From: an uncultured Flavobacteriales bacterium
GTDB lineage: Bacteria; Bacteroidota; Bacteroidia; Flavobacteriales_E; Vicingaceae
Assembly: GCA_905479915.1 (NCBI GenBank)
Contig: CAJQOH010000012.1
Coordinates: 1-64,000 of the forward strand
Reading direction: 5' to 3'
Length of the DNA stretch: 64,000 nucleotides
The number at the start of each line of letters is the position of its first letter. Within the stretch, counting starts at the first letter, position 1. The translations under genes and the position numbers were made by a program. The notes under the pieces were generated by a model. It did not search any database and was not told the DNA's origin. It saw nothing but the letters and a program-made list of their open reading frames with translations. Of the stretch, positions 45,730 through 55,318 are shown one piece after another.

Positions 45730-47283
45730 CTATCTTGGGCTTAGTTTAACAATAGGAATTAACATTTCCTCCATTGAGATTCCTCCATGCTGAAAAGTAT
45801 CTTTATAATACTTTACATAATGATTATAGTTATTCGGATAAGCAAAAAACTTATCATCTTTCGCAAAAACAAACGACTGACTTACATTTACTTTAGGCAA
45901 GTGAATATCTCCTGGATTTTTAACTGCCAAAACATCTTTAGAATTATAATCTAAACTCTTTCCTTGTTTGTACCTCAAGTTAGAATTTACATCTTTATCA
46001 CCCACAATTTTTGATGGTTCTTTAACTCTAATTGACCCATGATCTGTTGCAATAACAACCTTACCTCCTCTTGCAGCAATTTCTTTAAAAATGCTTAATA
46101 AGGTAGAATGTTCAAACCAAGATTTAACAACAGATCTATAAGCTGATTCATCGCTAGCCAATTCTTTAATAATTTGAAGATCTGTTCTTGCGTGTGATAG
46201 CATATCAACAAAGTTATATACGATCACATTTAAAGGGTTATTAAACATTCCTGGCACTTCTCTTAATACCTTACCCCCATAATTCTCATTTAATACTTTA
46301 TTGTAGGAAAACTTAATATCTAGCCCATTTCTTTTTAATTGTTCAGAAATGTAAAACTTCTCACTTAGGTTTCTTCCCCCTTCATCATCATCATTTACCC
46401 ATTTGTCTGGGTATCTTCTTTCAATATCAGAAGGCATCATTCCTGCAAAGATTGCATTTCTTGAATACTGAGTTGTTGTAGGTAGAATACTATAAAAAGC
46501 ATCTTCATTTTCAATCCAATAATCCTGCACGAGAATCGATCTTAATGTTTTCCATTGATCATATCTTAAATTATCAATAACCATAAAAAAAACAGACTTA
46601 TCATCACTTTTTATCTCTGGAACAACATGTTTACTAAAAAGATTATGAGACATTGTTGGAGCATCTTCAGGATGATTCAACCAATCCACATAATTACGCT
46701 CAACAAATTTCCCAAACTGTGCATTGGCTTCAGTTTTTTGCATTTGAAAAACCTCATCCATACCACTTTCCTTTGATCTATCTAGCTCTAATTCCCAGTA
46801 AACAAGTTTTTTATACAACTCAATCCATTCATCCTCATCCAAATGATCATTCAACATCATTCCAATCTCTCTAAACTCTTTCTGATAATTTGAAGTGGCT
46901 TTTTCACTAACCAATCTCGTAGTATCTAAATTCTTTTTTACTGAAAGTAAAATTTGTTTAGGATTTACTGGTTTAATCAAATAATCAGAGATTTTTGCAC
47001 CAATTGCCTCTTCCATTATATACTCCTCTTCACTCTTGGTGATCATGATTACTGGTAAACTTGGAAACTTTTCTTTCATTATTTCCAATGTCTCAAGCCC
47101 CGACAAACCAGGCATATTTTCATCAAGGAAAACAATATCAACACGTTCTTCATCTAAGATATCTAACGCCTCATCTCCACTTTGTGTAGACAAGACTTTA
47201 TACCCTTTTTCTTCTAAAAATAAAATGTGAGGCTTTAATAAGTCAATTTCATCATCTGCCCAAAGTATTGTAATCGCTTCCAT
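45730..47283 (-). CDS. porX: PorX-type regulator: receiver plus PglZ/alkaline-phosphatase domain
   Basis: PorX with the sensor kinase PorY controls type IX secretion genes in Porphyromonas and also affects secretion directly. The 517 residues consist of a CheY-type receiver (1-120, phosphoacceptor D54 in VFLDENMPG) and a PglZ domain of the alkaline-phosphatase superfamily, with the metal-site motif FFMVIDNLRYDQWK (about 225-240), the Thr-containing TTQYSRNAIFAGMMPSD and VVIATDHGSIRV. Unlike ordinary response regulators it has no DNA-binding domain. Several T9SS cargo genes lie in the same window. The porX ATG is 92 bases from the divergent HD gene. The porY gene is not visible here. Confidence 0.93.
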   Translation of the reverse strand: MEAITILWADDEIDLLKPHILFLEEKGYKVLSTQSGDEALDILDEERVDIVFLDENMPGLSGLETLEIMKEKFPSLPVIMITKSEEEYIMEEAIGAKISDYLIKPVNPKQILLSVKKNLDTTRLVSEKATSNYQKEFREIGMMLNDHLDEDEWIELYKKLVYWELELDRSKESGMDEVFQMQKTEANAQFGKFVERNYVDWLNHPEDAPTMSHNLFSKHVVPEIKSDDKSVFFMVIDNLRYDQWKTLRSILVQDYWIENEDAFYSILPTTTQYSRNAIFAGMMPSDIERRYPDKWVNDDDEGGRNLSEKFYISEQLKRNGLDIKFSYNKVLNENYGGKVLREVPGMFNNPLNVIVYNFVDMLSHARTDLQIIKELASDESAYRSVVKSWFEHSTLLSIFKEIAARGGKVVIATDHGSIRVKEPSKIVGDKDVNSNLRYKQGKSLDYNSKDVLAVKNPGDIHLPKVNVSQSFVFAKDDKFFAYPNNYNHYVKYYKDTFQHGGISMEEMLIPIVKLSPR

Positions 47284-47328
47284 AATATTTTCAATTATTT
47301 AGTATTTTTTGTCTTCTCTTAATCAAGT

Positions 47329-47345
47329 CAAAAATAGTACATTTG
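47329..47345. promoter_or_regulatory. Back-to-back -7 boxes between porX and the HD phosphohydrolase gene
   Basis: TATTTTTG on the minus strand (47336-47329) and TACATTTG on the plus strand (47338-47345) are both perfect TAnnTTTG boxes, separated by one base. Their implied start sites point toward porX and the HD gene respectively. TTG partners are at non-ideal spacing, so strength is uncertain. The two polymerases would compete for overlapping DNA. Confidence 0.5.
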
Positions 47346-47374
47346 ACCTTCAATTAAAGGACTTTTAACACTTT

Positions 47375-48604
47375 ATGACTAAGCTGAATAAAAAGAAGAT
47401 ATTTAACGACCCAATTTACGGTTTTATTACACTAAATCGTGATATTATTTTCGATCTCATTGAACACCCTTATTTTCAGCGTTTAAGAAGAATAAAACAA
47501 CTTGGATTAACGCATTTGGTTTACCCTGGAGCTTTACATACTAGATTTCATCATGCATTAGGAACAATGCATTTAATGCAAAAAGCTATTGAGGTAATTC
47601 GTTCTAAAGGAACTACAATTACAGAAGAAGAAGCAGAAGGTGTTTCCATAGCAATTTTATTACACGATATTGGTCATGGTCCATTTTCACATGCCTTGGA
47701 ACATAGTATTGTTAGTGGAATTTCGCATGAAGAAATTTCTACACTTTTCATGGATGAACTCAATAAAAAGTTCAAGGGGAAATTAGATTTAGCACTCAAA
47801 ATATTTAGAAATGAGTATAAAAAGAAATTTTTATACCAATTGGTTTCTAGTCAATTAGATATGGACAGAATAGACTATTTAAAAAGAGATAGTTTTTACA
47901 CTGGAGTATCTGAAGGAGTTGTAAATACAGATAGAATAATCACGATGTTAACTGTTAAAAATGATGAGTTGGCAATTGAAGAAAAAGGAATTTATTCTGT
48001 TGAACAATTTATTATTGCAAGAAGATTAATGTACTGGCAGGTGTATCTGCATAAAACGGTTCTTGCAGCTGAAAATCTATCTGTTAAAATTTTAAAGAGA
48101 GCGAAAGAATTAGCATTAAACGGTGAAGATTTGTTTTGCACTCCAGCATTAAAAGAATTTTTATACAATAAACACGATTTAAGTTCTTTTCAAAATAATC
48201 CTAAACTATTAGAAATATTTGCAGAGCTTGATGATGTTGATATTATGTCATCTATTAAAGTATGGAAAAACCATTCTGACAAAACACTTTCCAGCCTTTG
48301 TAAAATGCTTATAAATAGAGATTTATACAAAATTAAACTTCAAAGAAAAAAGTTTGACAAAACTGAAATAGATCAAATCTCGGAAAAGGTTAAAACCAAA
48401 TTTAAATTATCGGATAAAGAAACACCTTATTTTGTATTTCAAGACAACATAATTAACAATGCCTATAATCCGAAAATGGACAATATTAATATCTTACTAA
48501 AAAACGGTAAAACTCTTGATATTAAAGAAGCTGCTGACACCTTTAGTATTAGTGCACTATCCACTCCTGTAAAAAAATGGTTCTTATGTTTTCCTAAACA
48601 TTAA
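47375..48604 (+). CDS. HD-domain phosphohydrolase (dGTPase-like)
   Basis: The 409-residue protein has the HD metal site: RFHHALGTMHLM (H60), LLHDIGHGPFSHALEH (H97, D98) and a later QLDMDRIDYLKRDS segment with the final aspartate. The start FNDPIYGFITL and the YFQRLRRIKQLG block are typical of the SAMHD1-like/YwfO-like subgroup, which hydrolyses dNTPs. It is therefore a probable dNTP triphosphohydrolase, although nucleotide preference cannot be read. It sits directly before lpxD, an arrangement that appears conserved in Bacteroidota (recalled). Confidence 0.9.
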   Translation: MTKLNKKKIFNDPIYGFITLNRDIIFDLIEHPYFQRLRRIKQLGLTHLVYPGALHTRFHHALGTMHLMQKAIEVIRSKGTTITEEEAEGVSIAILLHDIGHGPFSHALEHSIVSGISHEEISTLFMDELNKKFKGKLDLALKIFRNEYKKKFLYQLVSSQLDMDRIDYLKRDSFYTGVSEGVVNTDRIITMLTVKNDELAIEEKGIYSVEQFIIARRLMYWQVYLHKTVLAAENLSVKILKRAKELALNGEDLFCTPALKEFLYNKHDLSSFQNNPKLLEIFAELDDVDIMSSIKVWKNHSDKTLSSLCKMLINRDLYKIKLQRKKFDKTEIDQISEKVKTKFKLSDKETPYFVFQDNIINNAYNPKMDNINILLKNGKTLDIKEAADTFSISALSTPVKKWFLCFPKH

Positions 48605-48668
48605 CCGGTTAAAAACTTCAACTTAAAAAGTTAGTTAAATCCTTTACAAACTATTATTTTTGGGTTCA

Positions 48669-49688
48669 ATGGAATTTACAGCAGAACAAATAGCAGGACT
48701 ATTAAACGGAGAGGTAGAAGGCAACCCTGATGCGATAGTAAATACACTATCTAAGATTGAAGAGGGAACCTCCCAATCCTTATCATTTTTAGCCAACTTA
48801 GCTTATGAAGAACATCTTTATACTACAGATTCTTCAATTGTAATTGTAAATAAAAGTTTAACCTTAGAAAAACCTATTAAATCTAGTTGTACCTTGGTAA
48901 GAGTTGATGATGCCTATCAATCTTTTAGTAAATTATTAGAGGTTTACAATCAATTTAAAAACAACAAACTAGGAATTGATAAACAAACGTCCATATCAGA
49001 AAGCGCAACATTAGGTGAAGACCTTTATATTGGAGCATTTTCTGCAATTAATGACAATGCTATTGTGGGTGATAATGTTAAGATATATCCTCAATGTTTT
49101 ATTGGAGATAATGTTAAAATCGGAAACAACACTATCATTTATGCTGGTGTAAAAATCTATCATGATTGTGTAATTGGTTCAAATTGTATTTTACATGCAG
49201 GTGCTGTTATTGGTTCTGATGGATTTGGATTTGCTCCGAAAAAAGAAGGCGGTTTCGATAAAATCCCTCAAATCGGAAATGTTATCATAGAAGACGATGT
49301 TGAAATTGGTCCAAACAACTGTATTGATAGAGCTACTATGGGCTCTACAATTATAAAACAAGGGGTAAAAACAGACAATTTAGTTCACATTGCACACAAT
49401 GTTGTTGTTGGAGAGAATACTGTTCTTGCTGGACAAACCGGTATCTCAGGATCATCCAAAATAGGTAAAAACTGTATGACTGGTGGTCAAGTAGGAATTA
49501 CTGGACACATAACAGTTGGTGATAATGTAAAAATTGCAGGACAATCAGGAGTTTCTAAAAGCATTAAAGACAATCAAGCACTTCAAGGGTCTCCAGCATT
49601 TAGCTATAAAGATTACATGAGATCTTATGCGGCTTTTAAAAATTTGCCAAGCATAATCAATAGAATAAACGAATTAGAAAAGAAATAA
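48669..49688 (+). CDS. lpxD: UDP-3-O-(3-hydroxyacyl)glucosamine N-acyltransferase LpxD
   Basis: LpxD adds the N-linked acyl chain in the third step of lipid A synthesis. The ATG at 48669 was chosen because the in-frame TTG at 48660 lies within a -7-like TATTTTTG (48655-48662). The 339-residue protein has the N-terminal uridine-binding domain (about 1-95) and the left-handed beta-helix from about 105, with many hexapeptide turns ([I/V]GxN). The active-site region is [25 protein letters not shown] helical tail ends [17 protein letters not shown]. lpxC/fabZ starts 3 bases downstream. Confidence 0.95.
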   Translation: MEFTAEQIAGLLNGEVEGNPDAIVNTLSKIEEGTSQSLSFLANLAYEEHLYTTDSSIVIVNKSLTLEKPIKSSCTLVRVDDAYQSFSKLLEVYNQFKNNKLGIDKQTSISESATLGEDLYIGAFSAINDNAIVGDNVKIYPQCFIGDNVKIGNNTIIYAGVKIYHDCVIGSNCILHAGAVIGSDGFGFAPKKEGGFDKIPQIGNVIIEDDVEIGPNNCIDRATMGSTIIKQGVKTDNLVHIAHNVVVGENTVLAGQTGISGSSKIGKNCMTGGQVGITGHITVGDNVKIAGQSGVSKSIKDNQALQGSPAFSYKDYMRSYAAFKNLPSIINRINELEKK

Positions 49689-49691
49689 AAT

Positions 49692-51104
49692 ATGTCTAAA
49701 CAAAAAACCATCAAAGCACCATTTTCAGTAATTGGTATTGGTTTACATACAGGTCAAAAAGCAACATTAACAGTTAATCCTGCAGCCGAAAACCATGGAT
49801 TCAAATTTCAACGAGTTGATGTTGAAGGTGAGCCTATTATTAATGCAGATGCAGATTTAGTAGTTGACACTTCAAGAAGTACTACATTAGAAAAAAATGG
49901 AGTTCGCGTTCATACAACTGAGCATATATTAGCGGCTTTATCAGGAATGGAAATTGACAATGCTCTAATTCAGCTAGACGGACCTGAAATCCCAATAATG
50001 GATGGAAGTGCATTCCCTTTTGTTGAAGCGATTAATCAAGTTGGAATCGTTGAACAAGAAGCTGACAAAAAATACTTTGTTGTTACAGAAAATCTTACAT
50101 ACGAAGATTCTGAAAGACAAACAGAAATGCTATTAGTTCCTCAAGATGAATTTCGTTTAACGGTAATGGTAGACTATAATTCTCCAACTCTAGGAACCCA
50201 ACACGCTCATATGTATCATATTGGCGAATTTGAAAGTGAAATTTCAAAATGTAGAACTTTTGTTTTTCTAAGAGAATTAGAAATTCTTGCTAAAAATGGA
50301 TTAATTAAAGGTGGTGATGTTGATAATGCAATAGTGTTAGTAGACAAGCCTTTACCTCAAGAAAAATTAGATGAAATAGCTGACTTACTTGGGAAACCAC
50401 ATATTAAAATAGAAGAAGCTGGTGTTTTAAACAACATTAAACTTCATCATCAAAATGAACCTGCAAGACACAAGTTATTAGATATCATTGGTGATTTAGC
50501 ACTAGTAGGAAGACCTATTAAAGGTCATGTTTTAGCAGCAAGACCCGGGCATAAAGGGAATGTTGACTTTGCTAAAATCATTAAAAAAGAAATTAAAAAA
50601 TCGTTAAAACAAGGCCCTAAAGTTGATTTAACTAAAGATCCTGTTTTCGATATTAATGATATTGAAAAATTACTTCCTCATCGATACCCTTTCTTACTAA
50701 TTGATAAGGTAATGGAAGTATCTGAAACACACATTGTTGGTGTTAAAAACATTACTCAGAACGAACCTCAATTTACAGGTCACTTTCCAGGAAACCCTGT
50801 AATGCCCGGAGTATTACAAGTTGAAGCTATGGCTCAATGTGGTGGTATCATGGTTTTAAAAAACCTACCAGATCCAGAAAACTACATGACCTATTTCATG
50901 AAAATTGATAACGTTAAATTTAAAAGAAAAGTAATTCCGGGCGATACTATTGTTTTCCATTTAGAGATCCTTACCCCTATTAGAAGAGGTATTTGTCATA
51001 TGGGAGGAAAAGGTTACGTAAATGGAAATGTTTGTGTGGAAGCAGAGCTTATGGCTCAAATAGTCAAAGAAAAAAACATTGAAAAAGTTACAGAAGCTGT
51101 TTAA
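49692..51104 (+). CDS. lpxC/fabZ: Bifunctional LpxC / FabZ
   Basis: The N-terminal half (1-310) is LpxC, the zinc deacetylase that commits UDP-GlcNAc to lipid A. It shows GLHTGQKATLTVNP, VHTTEHILAALSGMEIDN, PEIPIMDGSAFPFV and HKLLDIIGDLALVG, with the zinc-binding histidines present. The C-terminal half (about 320-470) is FabZ, the 3-hydroxyacyl-ACP dehydratase, with LLPHRYPFLLIDKV and GHFPGNPVMPGVLQVEAMAQ containing the catalytic His and Glu. The 470-residue fusion is characteristic of Bacteroidota. It joins competing uses of hydroxyacyl-ACP for membrane lipid and lipid A, and lies between lpxD and lpxA. Confidence 0.97.
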   Translation: MSKQKTIKAPFSVIGIGLHTGQKATLTVNPAAENHGFKFQRVDVEGEPIINADADLVVDTSRSTTLEKNGVRVHTTEHILAALSGMEIDNALIQLDGPEIPIMDGSAFPFVEAINQVGIVEQEADKKYFVVTENLTYEDSERQTEMLLVPQDEFRLTVMVDYNSPTLGTQHAHMYHIGEFESEISKCRTFVFLRELEILAKNGLIKGGDVDNAIVLVDKPLPQEKLDEIADLLGKPHIKIEEAGVLNNIKLHHQNEPARHKLLDIIGDLALVGRPIKGHVLAARPGHKGNVDFAKIIKKEIKKSLKQGPKVDLTKDPVFDINDIEKLLPHRYPFLLIDKVMEVSETHIVGVKNITQNEPQFTGHFPGNPVMPGVLQVEAMAQCGGIMVLKNLPDPENYMTYFMKIDNVKFKRKVIPGDTIVFHLEILTPIRRGICHMGGKGYVNGNVCVEAELMAQIVKEKNIEKVTEAV

Positions 51105-51136
51105 TAAATTTATCTTAGCCAAAATACATTGATACG

Positions 51137-51919
51137 ATGGAAAAATTCCCAATGACAAATATTCACCCAGAAGCAAAAATTGGAAAAGATGTTGTAATTG
51201 AACCCTTTACTACAATTAATAAGGATGTAGTAATTGGTGACGGTACTTGGATTGGATCAAATGCAACTATTTTTGATGGTGCAAGAATTGGTAAAAATTG
51301 TAAAATTTTTCCAGGAGCTGTTATCTCAGGAATTCCTCAAGACTTAAAATTTGATGAAGAAATTACCACTACAGAAATTGGTGACAACTGTATAATTAGA
51401 GAGTTCTGTACGATTAGTAGAGGAACATCAGATAGGAACAAAACAGTTATAGGAAATAACTGTTTATTAATGGCTTACGTTCATGTAGGGCACGATTGTC
51501 TTATAGGAGACTACTGTATTTTAGCCAATTCAGTTCAAATTGGTGGTCACGTAGTTTTAGAAGATTATGTTATCATTGAAGCTGTAGCTGGAGTTCAACA
51601 ATTTGTTCAGATTGGGCAACATTCATTTATAGGTGCAGGAGCAAATGTTAGAAAAAATGTTCCTCCATATATTAAAGCTGCTAGAGACCCACTAACTTTT
51701 GCTGGTGTTAATTCTGTTGGATTAAGACGAAGAGGTTTCTCAAATGAATCTGTTTCTCAAATAGAAGATATTTATAGAAATATTTATACCAGAGGTCTAA
51801 ACGTTTCTAATGCTGTAAAAGTAATTGAACAAGAAGCTCCTAAGTCTAAAGAAAAAGAAAGTATTCTAAAGTTTATCGAAGAATCAACTAAAGGAATAAT
51901 CAGAGGGCCTCTTAATTAA
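51137..51919 (+). CDS. lpxA: Acyl-ACP--UDP-N-acetylglucosamine O-acyltransferase LpxA
   Basis: LpxA carries out the first acylation of UDP-GlcNAc. The 260 residues form a left-handed beta-helix with regular hexapeptides (IHPEAKIGKDVVIEPF, GNNCLLMAYVHVGHDCLIGDYC with the catalytic His region, SVQIGGHVVLEDY) and a helical C-terminal domain (YRNIYTRGLNVSNAVKVIEQEAP). An alternative ATG lies 15 bases downstream and would remove only MEKFP. It follows lpxC/fabZ by 32 bases and completes the lpxD-lpxC-lpxA set. Confidence 0.96.
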   Translation: MEKFPMTNIHPEAKIGKDVVIEPFTTINKDVVIGDGTWIGSNATIFDGARIGKNCKIFPGAVISGIPQDLKFDEEITTTEIGDNCIIREFCTISRGTSDRNKTVIGNNCLLMAYVHVGHDCLIGDYCILANSVQIGGHVVLEDYVIIEAVAGVQQFVQIGQHSFIGAGANVRKNVPPYIKAARDPLTFAGVNSVGLRRRGFSNESVSQIEDIYRNIYTRGLNVSNAVKVIEQEAPKSKEKESILKFIEESTKGIIRGPLN

Positions 51920-51968
51920 TCATTAAAGCACCAAAACAAACCTTTTATAATTTATAAAAACAAAGCAA

Positions 51969-52535
51969 ATGGTAGGTACATCAGATATAAAAAAAGGATT
52001 ATGTATTAGATACAATAATGGGATTTATACGATTATTGACTTTCAACACGTAAAACCCGGAAAAGGTCCAGCTTTTATTAGAACTACATTAAAGAATGTA
52101 GAAACAGGTAAAGTAATTGATAATACATTTACTTCAGGTCATAAATTAGACAACGTAAGAGTTGAAAGAAGAACTTACCAATTTCTTTACAAAGAAGATA
52201 CTACCTATCACTTTATGAATAACGAGAGTTATGAGCAAACTTTTATTGATGAAAAAATAATTAACGCTCCTCAATTCTTAAAAGAAGGAAACAATGCAGA
52301 AATTGTTTTTGATGCAGATAATGAATCTGCATTAATTTGCGAGCTACCCGCTTCAATAGTATTAGAAATTACTTATACTGAACCTGGAGAAAAAGGAAAT
52401 ACAGCAACTAATGCATTTAAACCTGCAACAGTTGAAACCGGAGCTGAAGTAAGAGTTCCTTTATTTATTAATGAAGGTGATCATATTAAAATAAGTACTG
52501 CTTCTGGAGATTACTCAGAAAGAGTAAAAGTCTAA
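51969..52535 (+). CDS. efp: Translation elongation factor P
   Basis: EF-P relieves ribosome stalling at polyproline stretches. The 188-residue protein has the KOW-like N-terminal domain with the loop VKPGKGPAF, where K32 occupies the usual modification position, the central VERRTYQFLYKEDTTYHFMN OB domain, and the C-terminal ITYTEPGEKGNTATNAFKPATVETG signature. It follows lpxA by 49 bases. The gene for a K32-modifying enzyme is not in the window. Confidence 0.97.
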   Translation: MVGTSDIKKGLCIRYNNGIYTIIDFQHVKPGKGPAFIRTTLKNVETGKVIDNTFTSGHKLDNVRVERRTYQFLYKEDTTYHFMNNESYEQTFIDEKIINAPQFLKEGNNAEIVFDADNESALICELPASIVLEITYTEPGEKGNTATNAFKPATVETGAEVRVPLFINEGDHIKISTASGDYSERVKV

Positions 52536-52641
52536 GCAGCCTATTATATATTTAATCCGTCTTAGTTATAGATAAAATGGATTTTTTTACATAATTCATC
52601 TTTCTACAAAATGTTTATTCATAGAGAATAGATTATCTTTT

Positions 52642-53862
52642 ATGAGTCAATCAAAAAACATAAAAAAAAGGTTAGAATTAGGGAAACTTAAGTTAGCTAC
52701 GCTACTTGAGGTTACTAAGGCTATTAATAATAATTTAGCTAAGGAAGAACTACTCGAACTTTACAAAACAGTATTACTTGATGATTTAAAGATTGGAAAA
52801 ATTCTACTTTACAGCTTTGATAAGGTTGAATGGTCCAAAGAACTCTGCATTGGAACAGATTGCAATGAAATCAATGTTAAAAATGATTTAGTTGACATCA
52901 AAGAAATAGAGCTTCTTTCAAATAATATAAACGATAAGTTAAAACCCTTTGATGTAATAGTTCCTGTCTTTCATAAATCGGAACCACTAGCATATCTCCT
53001 ATTAGGTGATTTTGATGGAGAAAAAATTGAAGTTAGCCCAATCATTAAACACCTTAGCTTCATCCAAACATTAACGAACATTATTATTGTTGCAGTTGAA
53101 AACAAAAGACTTTACAAAGAGAATTTAGACCGAATTGTTATTCAAAAAGAAATGGAATTAGCATCAGAAATGCAAATGATGTTATTCCCTAAAAATCTTC
53201 CTAATAACGATGAAATAGAAGTCTCTGCGAGCTACAATCCTCATCATTTAGTTGGTGGAGATTATTATGACTTTATAGTATTAAATAGAGATGAAATTGC
53301 ATTCTGCATTGCTGATGTTTCAGGAAAAGGTGTACCTGCAGCTTTATTAATGTCAAACTTTCAAGCTAGCTTAAGATCTTTGATTAAAAGAACATCATCT
53401 CTATCTGAGTTGGTAATCGAATTAAATAAAAATATTTTAGCTAACGCAAATAGAGAAAAATTTATTACTGCGTTTATTGGAAAATACAATATACAAACAC
53501 GTAACCTTCAATATATAAATGCTGGTCACAACCCTCCTTTACTTCTTGTAGGGCATCAATTTAAATCACTATTTGACGGATGTACTGTGTTAGGTGTTTT
53601 TGAAAATTTACCTTCTGTAACTGAAAAGAACATGACAATTCCCAGAGATTCTATTTTAGCATGTTATACGGATGGAGTTGTAGAACAGCCCAACGCTAAA
53701 AATGAAGAGTTTGGAATGAAAAATCTAGAAACTTCGCTTCTCTTAAATAAAGAAGAATCTACCAAAGACATTATTCAATCTATAACACAGGAATTGAATA
53801 GTTATAAGAAAGAAATAGAGTACAAAGATGATATTGCACTAATGTGCCTTAAAATCAAGTAA
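52642..53862 (+). CDS. SpoIIE/RsbU-type PP2C protein phosphatase
   Basis: This 406-residue protein has an N-terminal sensory region with a GAF-like pattern (about 15-160), a helical linker with LYKENLDRIVIQKEMELASEMQMMLFP (read as the signalling helix), and a SpoIIE-type phosphatase (about 190-406). Metal-binding acidic motifs are LVGGDYYDFI, CIADVSGKGVPAALLMSNF, YTDGVVEQ and the C-terminal YKDDIALMCL. Such enzymes dephosphorylate anti-sigma-factor antagonists in partner-switching systems. No antagonist or anti-sigma gene is next to it. Its last 24 bases overlap the convergent polymerase-like gene. Confidence 0.9.
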   Translation: MSQSKNIKKRLELGKLKLATLLEVTKAINNNLAKEELLELYKTVLLDDLKIGKILLYSFDKVEWSKELCIGTDCNEINVKNDLVDIKEIELLSNNINDKLKPFDVIVPVFHKSEPLAYLLLGDFDGEKIEVSPIIKHLSFIQTLTNIIIVAVENKRLYKENLDRIVIQKEMELASEMQMMLFPKNLPNNDEIEVSASYNPHHLVGGDYYDFIVLNRDEIAFCIADVSGKGVPAALLMSNFQASLRSLIKRTSSLSELVIELNKNILANANREKFITAFIGKYNIQTRNLQYINAGHNPPLLLVGHQFKSLFDGCTVLGVFENLPSVTEKNMTIPRDSILACYTDGVVEQPNAKNEEFGMKNLETSLLLNKEESTKDIIQSITQELNSYKKEIEYKDDIALMCLKIK

Positions 53863-55293
53863 TTTCTTACTGTGATAGACATCTATTGCAACAATCAATG
53901 CAATAAATCCCCAAAATGGAACTGATGCTTTATCAGTATCCAAATAATTATTTAAGAATCCATGAGCCACATACGTGAATAAACTCAATAAACAAAACAG
54001 TACAGCTGTCTTTAATTCACCATTTGGCAATTTATGATATAGAATAGAGCCTTTATAAAAAACGGTAACAATTAAAGCTATAAAAGTTAACATCCCTAAC
54101 AATCCAGACTCAGCTAAAGGGCCTATATATTCACTGTGGGCATTACCTAAACCTCCACCATTTGTACTAATAATAGTCTGCTCATTAGACATTTGAAACG
54201 GTGCATACTGAAACATATATGTTCCTGGGCCCCAACCAAAAACTGGTCTTTCTTGAAACATTCTCCATGCAGAACTCCATCTATTTATACGCTCTAAGTT
54301 TGACGCATCAGAAGATACATTAGATATGGATTCCACATGCTCAGACAATTTATCAGAAGAATCTTGATTGTTTCTTTCTAAATTCATCATCAAAGTACTC
54401 CAGCTAAAACCAATCACCATCAAGACTAAGATCCCTAATCCAAATAAAACTTTAAACTTTATTTTATACTTGTATATAAAATACAACACTAAAGCTCCGG
54501 CCAAACTAACCCATGCAGCTCTTGTATAAGAAAGTATCGTTCCTATAACAAAAATAGAAATTAAGAGTAACGCTATAAGTCTTACTCTTGATATATTCCT
54601 TTTATTAAAAAAGATAAATAACATTGGTAAATACATTGCTAAAACAGCACCATAAGAAGTATGATCTTTAAAAAAAGGATTCATTACAGAATGTGCTGGT
54701 TTCTGAGCAAAATCATACATCCATAAATGAATAACAGCATATATTATTATTCCTGTTAAAGAAGTAATGTAAGCCCATAAGAACTTCTTGTAATTATCTT
54801 TTTTAGCAAATAATTGTGTCATCACAAAGTAAAAACAAACTACAAACCAAACCCTAGCCAGTAAAAACTTTAAAGAAACAGCAGGCATTTCTGAAGTAAT
54901 TGATGTTATTGCTATCCATACAATATTTACAAAAATAGCAAGTGTAATAGGGTGTTTAATAACTTTAGAATCAAACCTTTTTTCATGAATTAACCGAAAA
55001 AAGAAGAGAAGCATAACTCCAAACATTAATGGCTCTGTAGGAAGGTACATACCTATACCTCCTATTTCTAATTCTTCTAGATTTAAGGATAATGGAGTTG
55101 AAAATACTATAAACCACATCAGTTTATCCAGCTTAAAAAATGCCATAAAAACTAACACTAGTATAAAAGGAAGGATTGCTAAGTAATAAAATTCTTGAGT
55201 AATTAACCAACTATTCAATCCAATAAAAACAAAACCAGCAATGTAAATCCAGTTTGTTTTTAATATGTGAAATAATCCCTTAAAGTTACTCAT
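53839..55293 (-). CDS. O-antigen ligase/polymerase-like membrane protein (Wzy or WaaL type)
   Basis: The 484 residues form about 11-12 membrane segments with a large external loop (about 305-380) that contains RPVFGWGPGTYMFQYAPF and NAHSEYIGPLAESGLLGM. This is the Wzy_C/O-antigen-ligase domain signature, including the conserved His-Ser-Glu block. It either polymerises repeat units or ligates finished chains; sequence alone does not decide. It is the last gene of a minus-strand polysaccharide unit and overlaps the SpoIIE-type gene by 24 bases. Confidence 0.87.
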   Translation of the reverse strand: MSNFKGLFHILKTNWIYIAGFVFIGLNSWLITQEFYYLAILPFILVLVFMAFFKLDKLMWFIVFSTPLSLNLEELEIGGIGMYLPTEPLMFGVMLLFFFRLIHEKRFDSKVIKHPITLAIFVNIVWIAITSITSEMPAVSLKFLLARVWFVVCFYFVMTQLFAKKDNYKKFLWAYITSLTGIIIYAVIHLWMYDFAQKPAHSVMNPFFKDHTSYGAVLAMYLPMLFIFFNKRNISRVRLIALLLISIFVIGTILSYTRAAWVSLAGALVLYFIYKYKIKFKVLFGLGILVLMVIGFSWSTLMMNLERNNQDSSDKLSEHVESISNVSSDASNLERINRWSSAWRMFQERPVFGWGPGTYMFQYAPFQMSNEQTIISTNGGGLGNAHSEYIGPLAESGLLGMLTFIALIVTVFYKGSILYHKLPNGELKTAVLFCLLSLFTYVAHGFLNNYLDTDKASVPFWGFIALIVAIDVYHSKKLLDFKAH

Positions 55294-55318
55294 AATAGCA
55301 GTAAACTCTTTTTTATAA

